Shown: positions 1-5,889 of the stretch, piece after piece
Numbering within the stretch: the stretch's first letter is position 1
Layout of the letters: each line of letters opens with the position of its first letter
Assembly: GCA_021788955.1 (NCBI GenBank)
Contig: JAJYKC010000116.1
Span: forward strand, 1 to 7,257
Length of the DNA stretch: 7,257 nt
Origin: Acidobacteriota bacterium
GTDB lineage: Bacteria; Acidobacteriota; Terriglobia; Bryobacterales; Bryobacteraceae
Direction: 5' to 3'
The notes under the pieces: model-generated
The model's input: the letters and a program-made list of their open reading frames with translations, nothing else
Databases searched by the model: none
What the model was told of the DNA's origin: nothing
Made by a program: the position numbers and the translations under genes

Positions 1-156
1 AAATTTTTCATAGACCTTTACTTTTTTTACAGCACCGAACCCGATAAAAATAACGATCAAAAGCGGTATAGCAATAGTAGAGAATACCTGGATTATATTT
101 TTAAATAATTCAGGCGAAAGAAAGCTAAACGCTGAACCAATGCTTTTCCCTCCAAC
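1..156 (-). CDS. Fragment of SpmB-like spore maturation / nucleoside-recognition membrane protein, truncated at both ends
   Basis: The minus strand is open for all 52 codons from position 156 to the window edge, starting directly after the TAG stop of the GH39 gene and in the same phase. The peptide has a short polar lead (GGKSIGSAFSFLSPELF), a hydrophobic membrane segment (IAIPLLIVIFIGFG) and then a basic KKVKVYEKF stretch. A hydrophobic helix with an I-P-L-L core followed by K-x-VKVYE-x-F is what I recall of the N-terminal part of SpmB and of fused SpmA-SpmB proteins (Gate domain, PF07670). No ATG, GTG or TTG lies in frame upstream of the membrane helix, so the real start must lie in DNA not joined here; the lead peptide would fit a SpmA-SpmB linker. 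GC is 50 of the first 150 bases (33%), unlike every other gene here. Family assignment is from a short fragment and only moderately sure. Confidence 0.55.
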
Positions 157-168
157 CTACTTCCCGCT
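130..168. other. Sharp composition junction between AT-rich and GC-rich DNA
   Basis: The first 150 bases are 33% GC by hand count. Within the GH39 gene, bases 181-240 are 60% and 241-300 are 72%. The change falls within a few tens of bases around the GH39 stop codon (157-159). I see no inverted repeats, target-site duplication, tRNA end or transposase that would mark a natural insertion boundary. Codon choice changes too: the left segment uses A/T-ending codons (ATT, AAA, TTT, TTA, TAT), while the right uses mainly G/C-ending codons. The exact breakpoint cannot be placed to the base from the sequence alone. Confidence 0.7.
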
Positions 169-1635
169 CATCTCCACCACCGCAAGCCCCTTCGGCTGTA
201 ACTCAAACTCAATCCGCGTCCCCGGCGTCCAACTCTTCTCCACCGCCCGCGGTAACTCCCCGGCCTCCCGCAACCGCTTCTGCTGCTCCCGGCTCGGAAA
301 CGCCGGCCGCCCCATCTCCTCCCACACCCGCAGCGCCGACCCATGCTCCGCATCCACCTTCGTAATCCTCACCACCTGCCGCCCACGCAGGCCCCGCACG
401 TCCAACCGCACCATCTGCGCCGTCCCCGTCTCCTCCGGCGCCGCATAATTCCAAACCGCGACCGCAAGCGACCCATCCTTCCGCCGCGTCACCAGCGCCG
501 AATCCGACGCGTTCACTAACCTTTCCTCGCCCAACTTATGCAGCAGCCGGAAATCGTTCAACGCCGCCTTCGGAATCCCACCCACCGCCATCAGTCCATA
601 CCCGCCGTAAAACGGAGTTTTCGCCACGCCCCCTTCCTCGAACACATCCGAGAACGACCAATACGCCATCATGTCCACTAACCCATCGCACAACCGGATT
701 GTATTCGCCAGCCACGGCCCGATAAACGGCGAATCCGTCGTATTTACCTTGTTCATGTAACTCGCGTTGAACTCGCTGAAATACAGCGGCAGCCCCGGCT
801 TCTCGGACTTCGTAATCTCCTCGTGCACCTTCTTCACCGCCCGCGCCACCATCTCGCTCTGCGGTATCGCTTCCTCCGTCCCAAACACGTTCTGCGCCGA
901 ATCGTTCCCATACACATGTGTCGAAACGAAATCCACCGGCAGTCCCTGCTTCACGCACGCCGCGATAAACTGCCCCGCCCACGCCGCCTGCGCCGTCGCC
1001 GGACCGCCGACCCGCAGCCGCGGACTCACCGCCTTCACCGCCTTCGCCGCGCTCGCATACAGTTGCATGTAAGTCTCAAACGCCGGCTTCCCCGTCCAGA
1101 AATCGATATTCGGTTCGTTCCACACCTCGAAAATCCACTGCGACACCTCCTCGATTCCGTACCGCTCCACCAGGTGCCTCGTAAACGCCTCCACCAGCGC
1201 GCCCCAATTCCCGTAATCGGACGGTGGATTCGGCAGCGGCTTATACCAGAACGGATGCGGCTTCTGCGACGACGCCAGCTTCGAGGGCATGAAACTCAAC
1301 TCCACATACGGCTTCACGCCCGCATCGAGCAGCCCGTCGTAAATCTGGTCCACGTACGTCCAGTTATAAACCGGCTTCCCCTGCGCGTCCTCCGAGTAAA
1401 CGCCGTTCTCCTCATCGAAGATCCCGTGAAACCGCACATACTCGAACCCCGTCGCCTCGTGCACCGTCCGCAAGTCGTCCCGGTAACTCTGCCGCATCGA
1501 CAAGTTCGCCCGCCCCGACCCGAACGCGCGCTCCCAAAAATGCGGAAACGGACGCGCCTCCGCGCTCGCATCCACCGTGATCGTCTGCGCCATGCATCCC
1601 ATGCAAATCCCCCACGCCACCAGCGCCCACTTCAT
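157..1635 (-). CDS. Secreted GH39 glycoside hydrolase (beta-xylosidase type)
   Basis: This predicted 492-aa retaining glycosidase has a Sec-type signal (about residues 1-16, MKWALVAWGICMGCMA then Q) and a TIM-barrel of the GH39 beta-xylosidase kind. The acid/base is Glu174 in WNEPN, the nucleophile is Glu288 in YFSEFNAS, and STHVYGND (His240) and MAYWSFSDVFEE (about 324-333) are also GH39 hallmarks. Residues about 375-492 form the usual C-terminal beta-domain. Length is normal for the family. I chose the ATG at 1635 over a longer in-frame start at 1722 because it follows a GGGAGG Shine-Dalgarno by 7 bases, begins a proper signal peptide, and overlaps the upstream gene's stop as ATGA. GH39 also includes alpha-L-iduronidases and other activities, so xylosidase is the default guess, with substrate unproven. 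It is the last gene of the cluster before the composition junction; no terminator is visible after it. Confidence 0.93.
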   Translation of the reverse strand: MKWALVAWGICMGCMAQTITVDASAEARPFPHFWERAFGSGRANLSMRQSYRDDLRTVHEATGFEYVRFHGIFDEENGVYSEDAQGKPVYNWTYVDQIYDGLLDAGVKPYVELSFMPSKLASSQKPHPFWYKPLPNPPSDYGNWGALVEAFTRHLVERYGIEEVSQWIFEVWNEPNIDFWTGKPAFETYMQLYASAAKAVKAVSPRLRVGGPATAQAAWAGQFIAACVKQGLPVDFVSTHVYGNDSAQNVFGTEEAIPQSEMVARAVKKVHEEITKSEKPGLPLYFSEFNASYMNKVNTTDSPFIGPWLANTIRLCDGLVDMMAYWSFSDVFEEGGVAKTPFYGGYGLMAVGGIPKAALNDFRLLHKLGEERLVNASDSALVTRRKDGSLAVAVWNYAAPEETGTAQMVRLDVRGLRGRQVVRITKVDAEHGSALRVWEEMGRPAFPSREQQKRLREAGELPRAVEKSWTPGTRIEFELQPKGLAVVEMSGK

Positions 1636-3827
1636 CGCCGCACCTCCCTTCTTCGCACCGCTTCCAACTCCGCCCGCTTCAACATATCCCGGATCTCCGG
1701 ATTCGCCATGAACAGCTTCCACACAAACCCGCTCCGGTAATTCTCAATCATCACCGCCTGCGGCGCCTGGTTCAACCCCATGTAAATCCGCGCCCACCAG
1801 TTATCCTTCAAATTAAACGCGTCCCGGAAACCGTAAATCCCCCACAACCGGTCCCCCAACACCCGGTAATAATACTTCAGTGCCTCGATCGATGCTTCCG
1901 GCGTGTACGGCATCGAAGCCAGCGCCCCCGTCGGAGAAATCGTCCCGTCGTCCCCCCAACTCTCCGGCTCGTTCGCCGAATACCCGTTCGGCCCATCGCT
2001 CGCCGTCAGTCCCCAGCACTGCTTCCCATACTCCGGAAACCTCTTCGGGTTCCGCTCGCAGTAAGCCAGGTTAATCCGCGCAATCGCCTGGTTGTTCACA
2101 AAGTAATTCGTATACTTGTCCTGCAACTGGTGCGGATCCAACCCGAGAAACGAATAATGGGTGAAAAACAGCGGCCCCCCATGCCGCGCCCCGATCGCCA
2201 GCCGGATCCCGTAGTAGCTGTGCCCGTTAAGATAATGATCCCCATCTACATGCCCAGGCCCGCCGTTCCGGTACCGCACCGCCACCTCCGCCTGGCTCGC
2301 CCACCCCGAGTAATACATACTCGCCGGAACCGGATGCGTGGGCGAGGCCATGGCGAGTAAGTAAGTAATCATCGTCTCGTTCCAGCCGATCAGCCGGTGA
2401 TGTATCTTCCACGTGTAATCCGGCGACCAGTGCCAGAACAGAAAATCCCCGTCCGCCGACTGCCGGTACCAGCTCCAGTCGATCCCCTCCCACAACTCCG
2501 TGATCTTCTCCCTGATCCGCCGATCCGTCCGGCTCCGCCCGTCGAAAAACTGCCGCGCCGCCAACAGCCCCTGCGTAAGAAAAGCCGTCTCCACCAGGTC
2601 TCCGCCGTCGTCGTACATCCCGAACACCGGCATCGCCTTCCCCGTCCGTCCATCGATAAAGTGCGGCCACGCCCCGTGAAACCGGTCCGCCCGCTCCAGA
2701 AAATCCGCGATCCGCAGCATCCGTGCCGCCGCCTCCCGCCGCGGAATGAACCCCCGATGCACCCCGACTAACATCGCCAGAATCCCGAATCCCGACGCCC
2801 CCGTCGCCACAATATCGTCATCGCCCGGAATGTTCTCGAGCGTCATCCCGGACTCCGCGTTCGCTCCCTCCCAGTAATACCGGATCGACGCCTGTTCCAC
2901 CATATCGAGTAACTCGTCATCCGTCATCGCCCGCGTCGCCGCCGCCGCCACCGGAGTCGGCGCCGACTCCCTCCCGGCACTGTCTCTTGCAGTTACCTGG
3001 TAATATGCCTTCCGTCCCACTACGCCGAGAAAGTCCGCATATCTGTCCAATCCCGGCGTCTGTATTCCCACCGGCTCGAACTTACTCCCGTCGAACGACC
3101 GGTAAATCACATACGTTCTTACCCGCCCATGCGGTGAAGGCGCCCATTGTAAGTCGATATGCCTCTCATACCCTTTGGCCTGCAGGGGACCCGGAGGCGC
3201 CGGCGGACCCCCGGCCGGCAGCTCCTCATCGTCAATCGACACATCGTCGAGAATCAGCGTCCGCTCCGCGCCGTCGGCTCCCGCCTGCGTGAAATGAATT
3301 TCCGCCAGACGGTGCGGCTCGAACGGATGGAAGGAAACGGAAGTAAATAACCGCAGCGGCAGGACCACCTGAACCCACTTCCCCGCCGGCACGGACTCCA
3401 TCTGCGTCTGGAGCGCTATCGGCTCGGAAAACCCTCCGTCCCGGTCGCTCAGCCGGATCGTAGGCAGGCTCCCCGCCGGCACCCCCCGTGGCGAATAACA
3501 CCAGAAATACAGCGCGTCCCCGACAAACGTCACCGGACGGTTCCGCAGCCGCTCCACCCGCAGAATCGCCTCCCAGCTCCCGCCCGGCGCCGACGTCCAC
3601 CGCATCCGCAGCGCATTCGGCGGCGTACGGAAAATCTGTGTCTCCACCGGCAGCCGGTCACCCTCAAGTTCCAGCGCGCTTGGAGCAACCACCGTACCTT
3701 CGCTGAAAAAGTACGGCCCTGCGCTCCGGCTGTCGTCAAAAATCACGTGCCGGTAATACGAAGTCTGCCCAAACACCACCCCGGCCGCCAGCGCCGCCAC
3801 GGCCCATCGGCCAATCCTGATCTGCAC
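1632..3827 (-). CDS. Modular secreted GH144-like 'glycoamylase' (PF10091) protein with CBM-like and Fn3 domains
   Basis: The 731-aa product has a Sec signal (about 1-20, ending AAGVVFG then QT). A beta-sandwich of carbohydrate-binding type follows (about 24-200, closing with LILDDVSIDD), then a proline/glycine linker (about 203-215) and a fibronectin type III domain (about 212-297, with YVIYRSFDG and YYQVTARDSAG). The catalytic (alpha/alpha)6 domain spans about 300-720. Family marks are GASGFGILAMLVGV, WPHFIDGRTG, DDGGDLVETAF, GWNETMITYLLA, FTHYSFLGLDP and WGLTASDGPNGY. PF10091 includes GH144 endo-beta-1,2-glucanases. Asp410, Glu413 and Glu484 have the spacing I recall for acidic residues shown to matter in the Chitinophaga pinensis enzyme, though beta-1,2-glucan as substrate is not established here. 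The product probably acts outside the cytoplasmic membrane. The stop overlaps the GH39 ATG by four bases, implying translational coupling. The GTG start is uncertain because a Shine-Dalgarno sits only one base before it; an in-frame ATC at 3821 would have ideal spacing. Confidence 0.88.
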   Translation of the reverse strand: MQIRIGRWAVAALAAGVVFGQTSYYRHVIFDDSRSAGPYFFSEGTVVAPSALELEGDRLPVETQIFRTPPNALRMRWTSAPGGSWEAILRVERLRNRPVTFVGDALYFWCYSPRGVPAGSLPTIRLSDRDGGFSEPIALQTQMESVPAGKWVQVVLPLRLFTSVSFHPFEPHRLAEIHFTQAGADGAERTLILDDVSIDDEELPAGGPPAPPGPLQAKGYERHIDLQWAPSPHGRVRTYVIYRSFDGSKFEPVGIQTPGLDRYADFLGVVGRKAYYQVTARDSAGRESAPTPVAAAATRAMTDDELLDMVEQASIRYYWEGANAESGMTLENIPGDDDIVATGASGFGILAMLVGVHRGFIPRREAAARMLRIADFLERADRFHGAWPHFIDGRTGKAMPVFGMYDDGGDLVETAFLTQGLLAARQFFDGRSRTDRRIREKITELWEGIDWSWYRQSADGDFLFWHWSPDYTWKIHHRLIGWNETMITYLLAMASPTHPVPASMYYSGWASQAEVAVRYRNGGPGHVDGDHYLNGHSYYGIRLAIGARHGGPLFFTHYSFLGLDPHQLQDKYTNYFVNNQAIARINLAYCERNPKRFPEYGKQCWGLTASDGPNGYSANEPESWGDDGTISPTGALASMPYTPEASIEALKYYYRVLGDRLWGIYGFRDAFNLKDNWWARIYMGLNQAPQAVMIENYRSGFVWKLFMANPEIRDMLKRAELEAVRRREVRR
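1642..1650 (-). promoter_or_regulatory. Strong Shine-Dalgarno site for the GH39 gene
   Basis: On the minus strand this reads AAGGGAGGT, with GGGAGG placed 7 bases before the ATG at 1635. It lies inside the last codons of the upstream GH144-like gene. It decides the GH39 start against the longer frame beginning at 1722. Confidence 0.8.
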
Positions 3828-3835
3828 TCCTCCTT
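3828..3835 (-). promoter_or_regulatory. Shine-Dalgarno site oddly close to the annotated GTG start
   Basis: On the minus strand this reads AAGGAGGA, a near-perfect ribosome site. It leaves only one base between AGGAGG and the GTG at 3827, against the usual 5-9. The next in-frame codons are CAG and ATC; ATC at 3819-3821 would be 7 bases from AGGAGG and would start a cleaner signal peptide (MRIGRWAVAALAAG). An in-frame TAA two codons before the GTG (after GGA GGA) rules out an upstream start. Confidence 0.65.
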
Positions 3836-3856
3836 AATAGCGCACACCGGCCCGCC

Positions 3857-4231
3857 TCAGCCCCAAGCGCCGGTACCCGGATGGCCCGCCGCCATCGCCG
3901 GTCTCCCCTCGCCGTGCCCGAACACAGTCTCAATTTCGTACGGCAGCCGGCTAGCCTCGCAGCTCAGAATCCGGCATAGCCGCCACGTCACACACTCGCG
4001 CAGCGCCCGCACTGCTGCCATCAATCGGTGCCTCCGCCGCCCGGCTTCGAGCACCCGGTACATCTCCACCAGCGCCAGCAGCCCCTCGCCTACCGTGTCC
4101 CGCGCATACTCCTCCAGCAGCGCCTCCACCCGCCCCAATAGCGGATCGGCGCGATGCAGCCCCATCGCCCGCCCGCAGTCCCGCCTCCACATCCGTGGCG
4201 TCGGAATGTCGTTGTACTTGAGCGTTCTCAT
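3857..4231 (-). CDS. Hypothetical small arginine-rich helical protein
   Basis: I do not recognise this 124-aa frame. Residues 30-62 (LLGRVEALLEEYARD then LLALVEMYRVLE) look like amphipathic helices. Residues 65-100 are basic and carry three cysteines (Cys80, Cys86, Cys91). The tail after about residue 105 is glycine-rich and low in complexity. There is no signal peptide or membrane segment, so it would be cytoplasmic, unlike its neighbours. For a real gene: helical periodicity, G/C-rich third positions and a position 29 bases before the GH144-like gene on the same strand. Against it: no good Shine-Dalgarno (only CCGGAA directly before the ATG), no similarity that I know, and a large hairpin just upstream. 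The only in-frame upstream boundary is a stop at 4307-4309 with no other start codon between. A decayed gene or part of a dispersed repeat unit is possible. Confidence 0.45.
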   Translation of the reverse strand: MRTLKYNDIPTPRMWRRDCGRAMGLHRADPLLGRVEALLEEYARDTVGEGLLALVEMYRVLEAGRRRHRLMAAVRALRECVTWRLCRILSCEASRLPYEIETVFGHGEGRPAMAAGHPGTGAWG

Positions 4232-4242
4232 TTCCGGATGCA

Positions 4243-4291
4243 GCGCACAGGGCCGCGAGTGGCGCTTGCGCCACGCGGCTCCGTTGTGCGC
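4243..4291. repeat. Long imperfect intergenic hairpin (palindromic repeat)
   Basis: Nested inverted arms fold into one stem of about 49 bases: GCGCACA (4243-4249) with TGTGCGC (4285-4291), GG (4250-4251) with CC (4281-4282), GCCGC (4252-4256) with GCGGC (4275-4279), and GTGGCGC (4259-4265) with GCGCCAC (4268-4274) around a TT tip. Bulges are GA at 4257-4258, T at 4280 and GT at 4283-4284. It lies between the GH30 stop and the start of the small hypothetical protein. No T-tract follows on either strand, so a simple intrinsic terminator is unlikely. A REP-like dispersed palindrome, an mRNA stabiliser or a processing site within the transcript are the alternatives. Confidence 0.7.
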
Positions 4292-4351
4292 GAAGTAAAA
4301 GTGTCCTTATTCGGAAAGGCGTCAAAACCCGGCGAAACGCTTCACCTAACC
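4292..4351. other. Spacer downstream of the GH30 gene, nothing recognised
   Basis: These 60 bases separate the GH30 stop from the hairpin. I see no convincing promoter pair, terminator or reading frame with a start here. Together with the hairpin and the small hypothetical frame, it forms the only sizeable stretch (3828-4351) without a confidently identified gene. Confidence 0.5.
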
Positions 4352-5887
4352 TCAAATAAATTTCGCTTCGAGCGTCACCACGCTCTTCCCCGGGATCTCC
4401 ACCGCCTGCCCCGCCCCCACCGCCGGGTACGCCTTCAGCTCATCCCCCGCCCGGTCCGACGTCACATGCGGCGTCACACTTCCCAGCCTCCAGCCCTTCG
4501 TCCCCGCGAAATTCAGCTTCACCCGCCGCGCCCCCGTCCCCGCGTTCACATACACCACTGCCGCCTTCCGCCCGGCCTCGTCCTTATACGCCGACCCCAT
4601 CAGCCCGCCAATGTCGTGGCTCTCCCCTTCGAGCCCCACCCGCTTCATCCCCGGCCTAACGAACCGGCTGTAATTCCCGAACGCCCACAGCAGCCGCGAC
4701 GGAATCACCGATTCCTCGTCCCCCGGCTTCTTCCAGTCCGTGTAAACCAACCCGTCCTTGTAATCCACCCCCGACACCGCCGTCCACCACTGCCACGCCG
4801 TCACCTGCACCAGCGTCAGGTCGAAATACAGGATCCGCGCCACCTCGAGCGCCGTCTTCATCCCCAGGTCCCGATGGTTCCCGCCCTCGCCCTCCGCGCC
4901 CGTCATCACGCAATACTCCGACATCCAAGGCTTCCACCCCGGATACTGGTCGAACTTCTTCCTCACCGCCGTCCGGTTCTCCACGAACTGTCCCTTCAGC
5001 CGGTCCGATCCGTAATCGTGATACGACAACCGGTGATGCAGCGTCCCGCTTATCTCCGGGTCCCCGCAGAAATCGTCCACGTAATCCCCGTACTTCGCCC
5101 CGTACCTCTTCGTCATCCCTTCCGCCACCTTGTATAGCGGTGGCAGCGCGTTCACTTCAATCCCCGCAATCTCGGTCTCGCAGCCCCTCCGCCGCAACTC
5201 GGCGTCCAGTGCACGCAGCACGGCCTTGATATCCTCATTCGAATACCGGCATCCCTCCTGGCTCTTCCCGTTCCAGTCGATATTCGGCTCATTCACCGGA
5301 CTCACATAGTTGAAAGCAATCCGCTCCCGCTCGCCCGGATTGTTCCGGAAATGCTCGAGAATGTCCACCAAGTACCGCGCAAACTGTTCCTGATAACCGG
5401 GCTTCAGGTTCGTCGTGTCTTTCCCCAGCCGCCCGTAAGGAATCCCCGTCCGAGTCATCCTTCCCGGCGGGCTATTTACAAACGCAAGAAACTGCGGCAC
5501 GCCCCGCTCCTTCGCCGCCCCCAGGAACCACCGCTCCGGCTTCTGCCGGCTCCAGTCGTATTTCCCTTCGCGTACCTCGAACGTCTCCGCCGTCCGCCAC
5601 GGCACGTTGATCTTGTCCGTAACTCCGCCGCCCAAGTTGAACCGCCAGCAGGAGAGCCCGATCCCCTTCTCCCTTGAAAACAAAAGGTCCGCCACCCGCG
5701 CCCGCCCACTATCGGACCATGTCCCCACCTTCTGCATGCTCCAGCAGTCCGACGCCCCGAAGTTTTCCACCGTCTGGAACTCCTCGTCCAACCGGACCGT
5801 CTCCGTCTCCACCCCCTCCGCCCGCCCGAGCACGCTCGCCCCAATCGCCCCCAACACCTCCCGCCGCGACCATTCCCGCCGCTCCAT
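4352..5887 (-). CDS. Tat-exported GH30-like endo-glycanase (endo-beta-1,6-galactanase-like, PF14587 type)
   Basis: This 511-aa retaining glycosidase belongs to the GH30 clan. The start region carries a twin-arginine signal (SRREVLG at residues 7-13, then a short hydrophobic run to about 22). The N-terminal NFGASDCWSMQ (42-52) and LSCWRFNLGGG (78-88) are typical of the Glyco_hydr_30_2 family. The acid/base is Glu200 in SPVNEPN and the nucleophile is Glu324 in WMSEYC. HDYG (290-293) and AWQWWTAV (364-371) line the barrel, and about 410-511 is the C-terminal beta-domain with IPGKSVVTLEA. Relatives include endo-beta-1,6-galactanases and other plant-glycan enzymes; the exact linkage is inferred only by family. 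The ATG lies 2 bases after the phosphoesterase stop, with an AAGGAGA site inside that gene's end, so the two are likely co-translated. Confidence 0.9.
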   Translation of the reverse strand: MERREWSRREVLGAIGASVLGRAEGVETETVRLDEEFQTVENFGASDCWSMQKVGTWSDSGRARVADLLFSREKGIGLSCWRFNLGGGVTDKINVPWRTAETFEVREGKYDWSRQKPERWFLGAAKERGVPQFLAFVNSPPGRMTRTGIPYGRLGKDTTNLKPGYQEQFARYLVDILEHFRNNPGERERIAFNYVSPVNEPNIDWNGKSQEGCRYSNEDIKAVLRALDAELRRRGCETEIAGIEVNALPPLYKVAEGMTKRYGAKYGDYVDDFCGDPEISGTLHHRLSYHDYGSDRLKGQFVENRTAVRKKFDQYPGWKPWMSEYCVMTGAEGEGGNHRDLGMKTALEVARILYFDLTLVQVTAWQWWTAVSGVDYKDGLVYTDWKKPGDEESVIPSRLLWAFGNYSRFVRPGMKRVGLEGESHDIGGLMGSAYKDEAGRKAAVVYVNAGTGARRVKLNFAGTKGWRLGSVTPHVTSDRAGDELKAYPAVGAGQAVEIPGKSVVTLEAKFI

Positions 5888-5889
5888 CG

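Noticed and set aside
139..156. ATT (139-141) as a rare start for the SpmB-like frame, with GGAGGG before it
   Set aside because: The spacing is suitable, but ATT starts are very rare, the purine run sits right at the composition junction, and the fragment looks like an interior piece of a longer protein.
1176..1635. Lipoprotein signal on the GH39 enzyme because of cysteines at residues 11 and 14
   Set aside because: Neither cysteine is preceded by a proper lipobox (L-[AS]-[GA]-C); cleavage after CMA fits an ordinary Sec signal better.
1636..1722. Longer GH39 start at 1722
   Set aside because: It would add 29 residues without signal character inside the upstream gene's 3' end. The ATG at 1635 has the ribosome site and signal peptide.
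823..1740. Plus-strand frame of 305 codons opposite the GH39 gene
   Set aside because: It is rich in Arg, Pro, His and Leu, with no recognisable domain, and lies exactly over a strongly supported gene. It is the usual antisense shadow of high-GC coding DNA.
4243..4291. Hairpin as an intrinsic terminator of a phosphoesterase-GH30 transcript
   Set aside because: No run of T follows the stem on the minus strand (it is followed by TGCATCCGG), and the stem is bulged and longer than usual.
3951..4355. Minus-strand 134-codon frame overlapping the small hypothetical gene
   Set aside because: It is Ala/Gly/Arg-rich and low in complexity, runs through the hairpin, and lacks helical periodicity. The 124-codon frame is the better candidate.
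4154..5137. Plus-strand frame of 327 codons over the GH30 gene
   Set aside because: Composition is dominated by Arg, His and Pro without motifs, and it overlaps both catalytic motifs of the GH30 frame in antisense.
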